In this document: positions 1-10,023 of the stretch, one piece after another
Numbering within the stretch: position 1 is the stretch's first letter
Layout: every line of letters starts with the position of its first letter
Assembly (NCBI GenBank): GCA_963932145.1
Contig: OZ010595.1
Location: forward strand, 77,514,252 to 77,578,251
Direction of reading: 5' to 3'
DNA length: 64,000 bases
Source of the DNA: Acanthosepion lycidas
Lineage: Eukaryota > Mollusca > Cephalopoda > Sepiida > Sepiidae
Translations under genes and position numbers: made by a program
The notes under the pieces: model-generated
The model's database searches: none
Seen by the model: the letters and a program-made list of their open reading frames with translations, nothing else
What the model was told of the DNA's origin: nothing

Positions 1-716
1 AGGTTGGCTATAAAAAATTCAAAAGATCGAATAAGTTGGGCAGCTGTTTGTAATCTTGCTGATAATGAGTTTTCATAATAGGAAAAACACTGCTTCAAAT
101 TTAGGGTGCGGACGTATCCTGTTTGTTGGCGGGAGGAGACCTTTCTGTTTGTTTATGTTTGATAAAAACACTTTGTTCTCTTTGTTTTATGGTGATGTAT
201 TAAAGTTGGTCACTGAGTTGATCCTGCAAAATATCGTTTTTTTTTACGCTTATCGGAAGAAAATAATAATTAGGCAATTGAAATTCTATTTTAATCACCT
301 TTTATGCTCTAAGCAATGAATATAATTTCAAGAAATATAATTTATTAAAATATAATTCTTGTCATTCCTACGCCGGTCAAAAATGAGAAATTGTGTGCAT
401 CGTTTTCAGAAAAATGAAGGAGCGGTGGCATCTTCCGCTCTTGAAAAAAAATCAGGATTTTTTATATCAGAAAAAAGTTAAAAAATTCATCTTGGATCAA
501 AACTTGCGTTGGTGTTTCAGATTAAAAAAATAATATCCTTTTTAAAAATACATTTCTTTTTAATCAATTTACCCAAAGCAAGGCGATAATGTCACTAAGA
601 CGTTTTTTCGAATAAAACATAATGAGAAGACTTTCGAAACCATCGGAAACTCAATCCTAAACAGGAATCAATGGATAAACTTCAACTTCTGTTCAAAAGA
701 CTGAGGAGGAGGAAAA
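1..716. other. No gene recognised
   Basis: AT-rich sequence. A small open frame at 56-319 has no recognisable domain or homologous copy in the window and is not called. Confidence 0.5.
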
Positions 717-717
717 C

Positions 718-718
718 A

Positions 719-751
<33 letters not shown>
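718..751. repeat. (TAA)n microsatellite
   Basis: About eleven uninterrupted TAA/AAT trinucleotide units. Confidence 0.95.
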
Positions 752-856
752 TAGTTGTAACCTGTGAAAAGTTCATTTTTCGGATTTGAAATTTCAAATG
801 AATCTTAATTCTTCAGTTAATGGTTGAATAAATTCATTGTAACATACTTTAAACAC

Positions 857-857
857 T

Positions 858-909
<52 letters not shown>
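857..909. repeat. (CTTT)n microsatellite
   Basis: About thirteen perfect CTTT units. It directly precedes a short sequence (ACTGAAAGCAAGTAGGGTC) that recurs about 420 bp downstream. Confidence 0.95.
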
Positions 910-1560
910 ACTGAAAGCAAGTAGGGTCTTTTAATATGTTTTTCGTACGTTTTTTTTTTCTCCGGGCAGTGAGGATCCCCCGAGACGACCCTATGTCGAA
1001 AGACAGAGTCTCGTCTCGGGGAAACAGCAACCTGGCCTCAATTTATACGGAGTCTACGGGGAATTTTTGGCCGAGCCTACGGGCTCGGATAGCCCACATT
1101 AAATTCAGCCTTGTGCCACATCTGACGTTGTGGGGCGGTTTGTAGATATCCTGCAGTTGGGATTCATTGTGGAATTCACTTGACTCACTTCTAGCAGTTG
1201 ACTACTTCTACGTGCCGCTGGCGAATCTTATATGCGTTGTTCTTGTCCTAAGTATTATCGTTCATTACCAACCATCGTGTGATTATTCTATTCAGTAAGC
1301 TTTTCTAGGTTACAACACTTTCTTTCTTACTGAAACCAAGTAGGGTCTTTTGAGATGTTTTTTCCCACAAAATGAAATTTTCCATTATTTATGAGTTATT
1401 GATAGGAGAGGTTAAACCCTTATTCTTTCTTTTTTTCTTTCATTCAATATTTCTTTCTTTTAATCATTCATTCTTTCTTTCTCTGAAATCAAATATCGTC
1501 TCTGATATGTAATGTCTTTCCACGTGTTCAAAACGGAATAGTCCATTATTTATGAGCTAT
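906..1560. repeat. Short dispersed direct repeat around a GC-richer insert
   Basis: The motif TTACTGAAAVCAAGTAGGGTCTTTT occurs at about 908 and 1327, and a decayed form at about 1478. Each follows a CTTT-rich stretch. Between the first two lies a GC-richer block (about 960-1140). A 69-codon frame there shows no known domain. The family is not recognised. Confidence 0.55.
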
Positions 1561-1792
1561 CGGCAGGGCGTAACGATCGTGCGAACTCACGAATGAGGGA
1601 CAAACACAATTATTATAAAATTATAATATTGCTTACTCAAGGAGACTGCAAGTGGTGCAATGATAAATCGTGCATAAGTCTTTACTGATGTCACAACAGC
1701 TGGCTTTGATGTGAACGAGACGTGGTATCGCTGATCAATCAAAAGTCTTCCGAGACTTCCAAATCCAAAATGTCCGTAAATTTGAACAAACG

Positions 1793-1960
1793 GGGCCTGC
1801 TATTACATCAGTTAATACCGGCAAGTGTCATCTTGTTGATATCTCAATTCGTGGAGATCAAAAAAAGAAAGCGGCTGGGAAAATTACCAGATATACAGAT
1901 CTCCGCACTAGCTTGGAAGGTTGGTATATTGTGGGTACTACCATTGTCCTCACCAGTTAG
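1793..1960 (+). pseudogene. LINE C-terminal fragment (LIDVAIPGD-type domain)
   Basis: An open 55-codon stretch reads GPAITSVNTGKCHLVDISI and later KITRYTDLR. This resembles the domain downstream of reverse transcriptase in many animal LINEs (hLIDVAIPGD ... KhxKYxDLxxEL ... VVPVVhGALG). The frame ends in TAG before the GALG motif. A homologous domain lies on the opposite strand at 17.9-18.4 kb. It is truncated on both sides, so no activity is expected. Confidence 0.65.
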
Positions 1961-1994
1961 ATCCCTTTAAAGAACTTTGAACAGTATCCTGGAA

Positions 1995-2330
1995 ATGTTT
2001 GGAAGGAAGCCACAGATCCCAACCCTGCAGAAATCACTAGCCGTAAATTCTATGCTAACAGTTTCTTTTCTCGTACTTCTCATTTGTGGAACTCCCTTCT
2101 GGCTCTATGCTTTCCAGCCAACTTTAATCTCCAAAAATGTAAATGCAATGTAAATCGTTATCTATTGTCTTCGTGGTTACTTTTTTCTCTTCCCGCTCAT
2201 TAGTAATGTTTCTCTTCCTAATTCTCCCGCGGCCTGTAAGTCCTTGTGCCTTAGTGGCTTTATTGCCTGACTTGGGGTGGAAAAAATCAGCATTACTAGG
2301 AAATGCCAACATCCTGTGAAATATGCTTTC
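1995..2330 (+). pseudogene. LINE C-terminal fragment (SFFSRTSHLWNSL type)
   Basis: From about 2036 one frame reads SRKFYANSFFSRTSHLWNS, then LALCFPANFNLQ and VNRYL. This is the usual extreme C-terminus of a Jockey/CR1-like LINE polymerase (SFFPRTxRLWNSLPxxCFP..YNLQxFKxxVNRYL). The same end recurs at 3.1 and 60.7 kb. Only the last 90 or so residues remain; there is no reverse transcriptase core. Confidence 0.8.
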
Positions 2331-2804
2331 TACCTAAGGTCAACGCGACTTGACCGAGAGAAAAATAATGTAAGATATCACGTATAAATTAATAGCGTCC
2401 AAAGTAAATAATATTAATAGTAGAAATAATAAAAAAAAATAATATGGGTCTGTGTTCCATAAAAATGATCCGATGTTTGTGTTATCGTGTTTGGTACAAA
2501 AGGTGGAAAGAATATCAACATTAAAAAAAAGAAGAAACAAATAAAAGATACTGCGCGAAATAATGATGTCTGTAAAACAAAATTTTCATTTTGTAAATTA
2601 TTATAGTGGATAGTTTGTATTTGAAATAGACGCTCCATTTTTATTTATTAAACAGTGTAGCTCTGGCATTTCAGAAATTCTAGTAAAAAAATGCGTTTCC
2701 GGGTAGAGATTTTTAGGGTATCTCGAATGCTCAGGATGAGAGATGTAATATATTCTGTTTAATAAATTTAAAAAGGGCGTCTATTTTAAATACGAAGTGT
2801 CCAC
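2331..2804. other. No gene recognised; short inverted repeat
   Basis: AT-rich. A phrase meaning 'TTTGAAATAGACGCTCCAT' near 2620 recurs inverted near 2775 and again near 53060, so a small dispersed repeat is present. No coding signal. Confidence 0.4.
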
Positions 2805-3300
2805 TATAGTCTACCATTCGACCATGCTTTGAATATTGCTGCCACATTTGGTTTGGTGATTTAGAGATTCTTAATAAACTCCAAAGAAGAATCAGCAATA
2901 TTATTGGGCCTGATCTGGCGTTTTGATTTCAGCCGCTCTTCCACAGTCGTAAAGTTGTTTCAATTTGCCTCATAAATAATTTCATGGTAATTGTCGGGGT
3001 TAACTCTTCGCTACGGGACCTATACTTTATAAATTTAAACGCAGTACTAGATTGGCAATAAGGTCCCATCAATTTAAAGTTGAATTGGCTAGCTGTAACT
3101 GAATATTCTACGCTATCAGTTTTTCTTTCTCGCACTTCTTGCTGGTGAATATTATTTTCGAATCAAGTTTGACCATCAAAAATTTAAATGCAATCTCAAT
3201 CATTACTTTCTGTCTTCCTGATTAATCTTCTATTGTTCTCGCTCCTCAATAATGTTTCTTTTTTCTAATTATTTCGCACGAATTAGTACCTTGTGTCTTA
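2805..3300 (+). pseudogene. LINE reverse-transcriptase C-terminal fragment
   Basis: The translation carries YCCHIWFGD, ILNKLQRRISNIIGPDL and, after several stops and shifts, SVFLSRTSCW. These match in order the C-terminal segment of the LINE at 60.2-60.9 kb (EYCCYIMSG, DKIQRICNIIGSDL, SFFSRISRLWNSL). At least three stops or frameshifts. It runs into a (TA)n tract. Confidence 0.8.
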
Positions 3301-3301
3301 G

Positions 3302-3302
<1 letters not shown>

Positions 3303-3340
<38 letters not shown>
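3303..3340. repeat. (TA)n microsatellite
   Basis: Nineteen TA units, bordering the palindrome that begins near 3354. Confidence 0.95.
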
Positions 3341-3347
<7 letters not shown>

Positions 3348-3353
3348 TAATAA

Positions 3354-3652
3354 ATTTTTATGTTTATACATTCTTTTTATAGATACAAATATTTAAGTAA
3401 ATGATCTGTTTATAATAAACAGTATTAAACAACATTTACCGGCCTGAATGCCCGAGAAATTTTCATAGAAAATATTCGTCCTCCGACAGGAATCGTATAG
3501 GATACAGGTTCGATTCCTGTCGGGGGACGGATTTTTTCTATGAAAATTTCTCGAACATTCAGGTCGGTAAATGTTGTTTAATACTGTTTATTATAAACAG
3601 AGCATTTACTGAAATATTTGTATCTATAAAAAGAATGCATAAACATAAAAAT
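3354..3652. repeat. Large imperfect palindrome with tRNA B-box-like centre
   Basis: Two inverted arms of about 140 bp are centred at about 3503. CGACAGGAATCG at 3484 pairs with CGATTCCTGTCG at 3511, and outward pairing continues to TTTATGTTTAT / ATAAACATAAA at the rims. The arms differ at a modest number of positions. The loop and right arm contain GGTTCGATTCC, a tRNA B-box-like string. (TA)n tracts lie just outside both rims. Confidence 0.85.
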
Positions 3653-3680
3653 GTCTTAAAATAATTGTCGGACTTTGTTT

Positions 3681-3704
3681 CATATATATATATATATATA
3701 TATA
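3681..3704. repeat. (TA)n microsatellite
   Basis: About eleven TA units on the distal side of the 3354-3652 palindrome. Confidence 0.9.
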
Positions 3705-3864
3705 GTGTATTAAGGCAGCAGATCATTATTTAAAGATATATTTTTAAATATAACAGCTAATGAATGTCTATTATGTTTGATCATAAGCCGTTCCAAACTT
3801 TGTATGGTTGCTCAATTTCAGGTGAAAATGAAGACAAAAATTGTCCAATATCTGGATATTTTTT

Positions 3865-3930
3865 ATTAAGCTATTTCTTGATCTAAGCTTTCGGCTCACA
3901 TGAGCCATCTTCAGAGTGGTTATGCGGACT
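3865..3930 (-). ncRNA. Hammerhead ribozyme motif (type I-like)
   Basis: On the minus strand the invariant core CTGAAGA (3914-3908) is followed by a stem-loop with GGCTC pairing to GAGCC. Then comes GAAA (3892-3889), followed by AGCT ... AGCT, which closes a short stem III and leaves T at the cleavage position. This is the core order of a type I hammerhead. Stem I is weak: only the first pair is clear. PLEs are known to carry such motifs, and this copy sits downstream of a PLE endonuclease remnant. Confidence 0.7.
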
Positions 3931-4125
3931 TTTAAACAAAGATATTCACCATCAAATATCATATTATGTTACGTTGATATATAAGATTGCTATGCGACGA
4001 TAACGGTTGCAGAATAGCAGGCGCAGGTCGTAAATTGATGCGGTTCTATGACTTCGTACCACGTGAAAGACCGACATATTAACAACAGAACCATATGTCT
4101 AGATGCAATGTAATGAGTTGTATCT

Positions 4126-4879
4126 AGTCTGAAATGCAGCTTTGTAGTGTGGGTTGCTTTGTTTTAATGTAGATGGCCTCCAATATCTGAAGGTCATTTT
4201 TACTGTGTGTATGTTTGAGTATTTTGCGTTATCAACTAATATCTGTCCAATATTATGTAGATGTCTATGTTTTTCTAAGAAATTTTGTTTAATAGAACTA
4301 AGATCAGAAAGGTGACAGGTAAGTCTACGGGAGAGCGTGGTAATAGTAATACCAATACAGTGTAACCAGGATATAAGAGAGTTGTTGGGACCGGAAGTCT
4401 CATGTATCCGGGTTTCTCTTATATGCGGGTTTGGTCTATTTTGTTTAGGTAAGTATGGCTCTAATTTGGGACCAGATAAAATCTCTCTTATACCCGGGTT
4501 TCTCTTATATCCGGGTTACACTGTATATGTAGTGGGTTTATTATTAGTATCAAAAATACAATCTCTCAACTGGCATATAAATTGATACACTACATTGGTT
4601 TTTTGTAGAGGATTTAGTTGTGGCTCTAGAGTTATTAGAGACTATGAGGTCAACTGTTTTAATTTCTTCATAATATATGATTAGCTTAACTTGTTTATTA
4701 TTATTAATTGGTTTAACATTTCTACCTATTATATTTTTGAGTGTTGTTTCATCATGTTTGCAATTATTATGCATTTGGTTGCAATAGTATAAGTTAATAG
4801 TATTATGTTTATTTAGACGTGCACTATTATTATTAATATTATCAATTTTGTTAGCGGTATTAAGTTTATTGAGATACAT
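4126..4879 (-). pseudogene. PLE GIY-YIG endonuclease remnant
   Basis: Segments in order on the minus strand: KQVKLIIYYEEIKTVDLIV in the linker, then VYQFICQLRDC, PTTY, IG, TTLSRRLTCHLSD, and finally LQILEAIYIKTKQP before a stop at 4126-4128. These match the GIY-YIG layout of PLE polymerases: a Y in the first strand, YIG, the arginine-rich helix and the EAIYI glutamate. At least three frame changes break it. The YIG is split by the MITE at 4358-4523. Confidence 0.75.
4358..4523. mobile_element. Tigger/pogo-like MITE inserted in the PLE
   Basis: A 166 bp element with terminal inverted repeats CAGTGTAACCNGGATATAAG and their complement, flanked by TA (4356-4357 and 4524-4525). Internally it carries several copies of a CTCTTATATCCGGGTT-like motif in both orientations. 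A second copy lies at 58792-58979. CAGTG-type ends with a TA duplication suggest the pogo/Tigger branch of Tc1/mariner; there is no coding sequence. Confidence 0.85.
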
Positions 4880-5045
4880 TTCAATTTATTGATCAATTAT
4901 TATAATACTGGAGGTAATCTACAGTAAAACAAAACAAACTACACTCAACAAAATTACACTTCAAACTAGTCACAATACATTAAATTATATCTAGACATGG
5001 TTCTGTCGTTAATATTTCGTTCTATATTATATGCTTGAATATGTA

Positions 5046-5046
5046 A

Positions 5047-5083
<37 letters not shown>
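5046..5083. repeat. (TA)n microsatellite
   Basis: About nineteen TA units, 70 bp left of the 5153-5368 palindrome. Confidence 0.95.
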
Positions 5084-5086
<3 letters not shown>

Positions 5087-5152
5087 AAATATAGTCTTTA
5101 GGTGTGCTATATTTATGGAATAAAGTGCTCAATATCAGAGATAGAGCGTGTG

Positions 5153-5366
5153 TAAATATAAAAGTGAACATAGAAGTCAACACTTAGAGGCGACAGTTTG
5201 TTTCATGCTATATGCAATCGTCAGGCCACATATGCTGTTATTTTTCTCGGGTATTTATATATATAAATAGCCGAGAAAAATAACAGCATATGTGGCCTGA
5301 CGATTGCATATAGCATGAAACAAACTGTCGCCTCTAAGTGTTGACTTCTATGTTCACTTTTATATT

Positions 5367-5368
<2 letters not shown>
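5153..5368. repeat. Near-perfect 216 bp palindrome
   Basis: The symmetry axis is at 5260.5. Each base from 5153 to 5250 pairs with its partner from 5271 to 5368 by my reading. The only mismatch is at the inner pair 5251/5270 (G with G). The centre is TATTTATATATATAAATA, so there is effectively no loop. The right rim merges into (TA)n. The arm sequence resembles 9685-9720 (GACGATCGCAAATAGCGTGAAA), so it is a dispersed family. Confidence 0.95.

Positions 5369-5430
<62 letters not shown>
5369..5430. repeat. (TA)n microsatellite
   Basis: About thirty TA units with one interruption, adjoining the palindrome. Confidence 0.95.
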
Positions 5431-5434
<4 letters not shown>

Positions 5435-5699
5435 CGCCTTACATTACATCTATCTGACCACAGCTCTATTAGATTACATTTAAACACACACAATCCATCC
5501 GAAACATACTAGTAGAAAATACAAACACATTAATCTCATCCACATGTAAAAAAAGGATTAAAAATAATGGAAGCCTTAATAAAAAAGAAAAAGCCAACAC
5601 TTAATAATATAAGCTACGAACACAACCACAATGTGATAACATTGTGTTCAGAAAATAAAACATCCCTATAACTCTAGAAACATACACACAAACCATACA

Positions 5700-6265
5700 C
5701 CCAATTAAAAAGCAAAAATGAAATCATCCTTGATAATGGCTAAAAGTGTAGCCAAAAGCGCTCGGATTTACAGAACATTAGGACAGTTTCTATACACTAT
5801 GTGTTCAGAAAAGAAAACACTTGTTCGAACACAAGAAAAATTAAATAAAAAGCTTAATCGTAGTACCTTGTCTGTTGTCTTTAATGAAACATGTATAAAT
5901 GAAGTATTTCTGCCTAAATGCACAATATATATATATATATGTATTCCGCAGTTTACTGCATCCTATTATACCGAGTAGGCTAATTGTCGAGGATGCAAAC
6001 TTACTACTTAGTAACACCAATTTCATTGTATCTAAGGATGAAAGAGATAACATATTATAATATCAGTATCACAGATTTAGTAAGTTATATAATTTCATGT
6101 GTCAAATTACATGATTTAATTGGAACTTTAGAAATGCGATTTATGACGACGACATTCAACCTTTCGTCTGCCATTGACAGTTCAAAGAAGAATTCTGTAA
6201 TGTATGAGAAATATAGACCTATTTTTATATTGTTAGTGAAATCTGAACAAATCGTTATAGGATGA
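5700..6265 (+). pseudogene. Penelope-like element, 5' portion
   Basis: A decayed hammerhead-like motif (5728-5775) leads straight into coding traces. ARIYRTLGQF and QEKLNKKLNRS precede NETCINEVFLPK, which resembles the N-terminal helix region before PLE reverse transcriptase (xCxxxxxhPxhh). After a short TA tract the reading continues as LIVEDANLLLSNTNFIVSKD and ERDNI. Stops and shifts are present. This order (hammerhead in the PLTR, then the ORF start) fits a PLE 5' end. Confidence 0.65.
5728..5775 (+). ncRNA. Decayed hammerhead-like motif
   Basis: TTGATAATGGCTAAAAGTG followed by TAGCCAAAAGC keeps the spacing and stem II (GGCT/AGCC) of the motifs at 3.9 and 34.0 kb. The core has changed at C3 and G8, and the GAAA is now AAAA. 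Cleavage is unlikely. Confidence 0.5.
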
Positions 6266-6837
6266 ACTCAATGTTGGTTGATGAATAAACGAGTATGACC
6301 ATCGCTGACAAGTCTGATGAATGTTTTTGTTCTCGTGAGAACGACAATGGCGATTGAAGCTTGCAAATGACTTGCAATACATATTGCAGATGTGGCAAAC
6401 TAAGTGTTACGTGCAATGCCTGGCCTGTTTTCCAAAATCTCTTCCTTTTGCTCGTGTGTTTTCATGTGACGTGTGAAACCGGAGAGGTTTCTGCAGGTTT
6501 TATGAAACACCCTTTACGTTACATTATTTCCATCATAGCTCTGATCTAAATTTGTGAAAGGTCTACAATATGACTTTCTATTTTTGACTAAAGAGACCTG
6601 CATTTGAGTGAACTACTCTGCCACACTCATCATATGCAAATTGCTGGATCAGTGATTTCTATCTTCCTCGCTTCACGCTTCACATTTTCCCAACTCGTTG
6701 GATGTTCTTGTAATATCTTAGTGGCTTAATGAATTTTAGATATATACCAACATTCCTGCGTACTTAAACGTTTTCTAGCATAAAGAATAAAAAAAAAAAA
6801 TAACTCCGAAAAATATACTTAATAAACAAGAATTTCT
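6266..6837. other. No gene recognised
   Basis: Mixed AT-rich sequence with small open frames only, none with a recognisable domain. Confidence 0.45.
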
Positions 6838-6841
6838 AATT

Positions 6842-7056
6842 ATGCTTTGAACCATTATTCGGACTATTGTCCTCATCTTTGTTGCCATATTTATTACAAC
6901 GTTTCGGCCGTTGTACGCTCTGGCCTTCTTCAACGTACAACCAAACGAAACGTTGTAATAAATATGGCGAGAAAGATGAGGACAATAGTCCGAATAACGT
7001 AAATAATGTACATAATACCTCATCTCAGAAATATAGACATTTAATGTTTTGAATCA
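6842..7056. mobile_element. Hammerhead-like foldback repeat (family 2), copy 1
   Basis: Left half: CCTCATCTTTGTTGCCATAT ... GTTTCGGCCGTTGTACG ... GGCCTTCTTC. The right half is its inverse and ends with ATAATACCTCATCTCAGAAAT. The minus-strand left half contains GAAGAAGGCC ... GGCCGAAAC, a hammerhead-like core. The flanks ATGCTTTGAACCA (6842) and ATGTTTTGAATCA (7044) agree at 11 of 13 positions and may be an aged target-site duplication. Other copies are at 9.3, 13.7 and 38.3 kb. Confidence 0.7.
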
Positions 7057-7930
7057 GTGAAATATTAAACTTTAACGAAAAATAAAGAAGTTCAATATTT
7101 ATTTGTCTATCAAGTATTTATTATATTCGGCTATGTCTTTCTGAATTAAAATACAGGTGCGACAACGCTTTTCTCATGCCTTTGAATCCAGAATCGTGTT
7201 GGAGTATCCGTTTTGCCTGACCAATGGCCTACTGGCCGCCATGTGCCGATCCGGACCTCATAGGTGATAAGTGGTTTCCGACGACATGTAAGCATGATCT
7301 TTGGAAATGCACACGCGAGACAAATCGGATGAAGAGTAGACATATAAGCACCCACTTGAGAGAGACACTCCTCCACGGCGTGTTGACGTAAGAAGTAGGT
7401 ATACTTAAATAATCTATCCGGGCTAGAGAATTGTATTTAAAAACACATTTTTAAAAGTATATATATATATGTATATAATTATACTCTACAAGCCAAAATT
7501 TTGGAGTAACCCTCAGGATTGAATAACGAGTAAGATTTATATTTTCTATGATTTAATTGAATGGTTCCCAACATTTTCCAGCTCATGGCCCAATTTGAAT
7601 CTAGAGTGTTTCGGTGACCCATGAATTATTATCGTGTAAAAAATTGCTTCCATTTTACATAGAATATATGTAATAAAAATACAACTTTGTCTACTTATTG
7701 GACACAATTTCACAAGCATCTAATATAAAAAAAAAACGTAAGCTAAAAACTCGTTGGTGCACTGTCGATATGGTTTCTTTGTTTCAGTCATGGGGTAATA
7801 TGTCAGTAAAAAGTAAGAAATTGATAGCTACCTAATATCTAAAAACATATAGTTTTTTCTTGAACATAAGTAAAATACCAATTAAATATTGATAAGCCAT
7901 TAATAAGAATTTATGTATATCTCTACTTAT
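7057..7930. other. No gene recognised
   Basis: A 76-codon minus-strand frame at 7146-7376 lies in slightly GC-richer DNA but shows no domain. The rest is AT-rich. Confidence 0.4.
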
Positions 7931-8030
7931 AAACATATATAATAAATAATGACGTAATTATGTCGTTTTTTGACGTATTTTTTAACGTTAAAAACGACAT
8001 TATTACGTCATTATTTTTGCACCAACCTAA
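7931..8030. mobile_element. Mariner-type MITE, left end eroded
   Basis: The right end TTTTTGCACCAACCTAA and the inner inverted repeat GACGTAATTATGTCG / CGACATTATTACGTC match the MITEs at 12.7, 14.8, 48.6 and 48.7 kb. The mirror position of the left end no longer reads TTAGGTTGG. Confidence 0.85.
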
Positions 8031-8480
8031 TGCCTAATGATTCACAACCTAATGATTCACAAAATCAGTGTAGAACAGTTATCGCTGTAATGAGCAAAAT
8101 TTTTCTTTCTACAGTCAGAAAAAAAAAAACTTAATTTTCAATGCTTTATTAATTAAAAGTTATTTACCAGTATATTTTCGTAATCTAAATATATTAAAAT
8201 TATTTACATATATTTAGTTTAATTCATTTAAGGGCTAGTAGACAATAAAAGAACTGTGGACCATTCAATAAGCTGTGACCCATGTATTTGTCCGGTGGTC
8301 CAGTAAAAATTATAAAATTTCTGTGGCCCACCTGAAATCTACCAAGGCTCATTTAGACCATGCGGATATAGGTTGGGTCTTTATTAACTCCTGAATTAAT
8401 TAACTATTATTAAGTTAAGATGCTGAAAATATTTAATCTATTATTTCATGGCATCCAATTCTTTTAGGAAGCCAGTTGCC
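8031..8480. other. No gene recognised
   Basis: Very AT-rich, with a doubled CACAACCTAATGATT phrase just after the MITE. Nothing coding. Confidence 0.4.
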
Positions 8481-8487
8481 TAAAATT

Positions 8488-8574
8488 TATAAGATTACCA
8501 TTAGCTAGCGTGATAGATTAGGCAGAAACAGACAAAGTTTTCAGAAAAGTTTAAGCACAAATTGGCTGAGTTCG

Positions 8575-8621
<47 letters not shown>

Positions 8622-8892
8622 GTTATTATTATTATGCAATATATGATAAAAATTTTCTGGGCCGAAGTTAGTAATTTAGTTTTGAAAAAGGCACGCAATT
8701 TTCAATTTTTAAGCGATTATTTGAAATCCAAAGGGTGGACACAAACCCCTGACTTGTAGCATATGTTTTTAGAGGGAGTGTTAACTAAATTTAAAAATTC
8801 GACTGCCCTAAGATTACCATTAGCCAGCAAGGTAATTTAGGCCAAGAGTGGTAATTTTTTAGGAAAGTTTTACGCAGTAATGTGTTAATTTC

Positions 8893-8943
<51 letters not shown>

Positions 8944-8944
8944 T
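8488..8944. repeat. Direct duplication ending in (TTA)n
   Basis: Two copies of a block that starts AGATTACCATTAGC (8494 and 8811), passes through AAGTTTNANGCA, and ends in (TTA)n (8577-8635 and 8893-8943). The (TTA)n tracts look like tails of LINE-type insertions: the second one directly abuts a LINE end at 8945. Confidence 0.75.
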
Positions 8945-9240
8945 CCTTTGGTTTTTGGTGTTTGCTCATTTCTTTCCGAGTCACGGGCCAAGAACTAAGG
9001 CCAGAAATGGCATCATGACATTTTCCACTGAGTAGTTTTGAAAAAATAATCGCACTTATTTTGCATAGATAAAGCCCTTTGTAGGGCGCGGGCTGTACTT
9101 GTGAGAACATTTTTTTGTATTTCTTTAAGGCATGGGCTACCAGAGATTCCGTCAATGAGTCTCTTGGAATCTTTTCAAATCAATCCGAATCAGTCACGTT
9201 TCGATCCTGGCTTGAGGCAATCGGATGTCTAGCCACACTG
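8945..9240 (-). pseudogene. LINE 3' end with (TAA)n tail
   Basis: The minus strand reads CHDAISGLSSWPVTRKEMS then KHQKPKE, running into the AAT tail. The preceding DNA (AAAGCCCTTTGTAGGGCG, GGCATGGGCTACCAGAGATT) aligns with 18000-18200, where the LIQKI..TAHxLRR domain is readable. It is a truncated 3' end whose tail is the adjacent trinucleotide microsatellite. Confidence 0.7.
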
Positions 9241-9278
9241 ATGAGCTGTGATAAAGAGGAACAGTTTGCCTGTGGATG

Positions 9279-9321
<43 letters not shown>
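9279..9321. repeat. (TA)n microsatellite
   Basis: About twenty TA units. Confidence 0.95.
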
Positions 9322-9325
<4 letters not shown>

Positions 9326-9500
9326 ACTATTTACATTATTCAGACAATTGTTCTTATCCTTTTTGCCATATTTATCACGACATTTAGGCCGATGAACGCT
9401 CCGGCCTTCTTCAGGTGGTCGGAATGTCGAACTGAATCCTTTATTTCACTCGCTGGGGTAGACTAGTTCCACGTGCCATGTCTAATGGATGCCAGTTATC
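9322..9500 (-). mobile_element. Hammerhead-like repeat (family 2), copy 2
   Basis: A single minus-strand copy: CTGAAGAAGGCCGGAGCG ... GGCCTAAATGTCGTGATAAA. The GAAA of the core has decayed to TAAA. It continues into the flanking sequence CACTCGCTGGGGTAGACTAG, shared with 38.46 kb. Confidence 0.75.
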
Positions 9501-9507
9501 ACATAAC

Positions 9508-9744
9508 TGATATATATATATATATATATTGGATTGATAATGGATGTGCATATGTTTTCGTGAGCTGTAATGTGTAAACGTATGCCTGCGTACGTATGAG
9601 TGGCGTTCCGACAACAATTTTTCTCCCACTACCTTAAAAACACCGATATACGCAACCATATATACATCCAAAATTAAAATTTAATCAGTTTGTCTGACGA
9701 TCGCAAATAGCGTGAAACCCATGGTCACAAACTCACATCAATAC

Positions 9745-9799
<55 letters not shown>
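9508..9799. repeat. (TA)n tracts flanking a palindrome-arm relative
   Basis: TA tracts lie at about 9508-9530 and 9749-9799. Between them, 9685-9720 resembles the arm of the 5153-5368 palindrome. Confidence 0.8.
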
Positions 9800-9801
<2 letters not shown>

Positions 9802-10023
9802 TAGATAACTAGACTCGTTTCGGAAAACCCTCGAATTTTTGATTTGCAAATAATCAAATCAATCTCGAGGGAAAAAAAGGTTTTAAAAAAAGAAAGAGCT
9901 ACAAACATGAACTACTGTCGAACAAATCGCACAGATGCAGGTCTGAAGCCCAAAGAAAAAAACCCGATATGAGTAGACAACTAACTAACAAAAGAGCTCA
10001 ATACAATCGTAGAGCAGACCTAG

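Larger units (their letters stand above)
3800..4990 (-). mobile_element. Penelope-like element, 3' portion (minus strand)
   Basis: Read on the minus strand, this is the end of a PLE: linker, GIY-YIG endonuclease remnant (about 4879-4126), a 3' untranslated region, then a hammerhead motif (about 3930-3865). A MITE interrupts it at 4358-4523. Near 4990-5020 a piece of the 3' region (TAGACATGGTTCTGTCGTT) reappears in opposite orientation, giving an inverted extension upstream, as is known for Penelope copies. No reverse transcriptase core is left. Confidence 0.75.
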
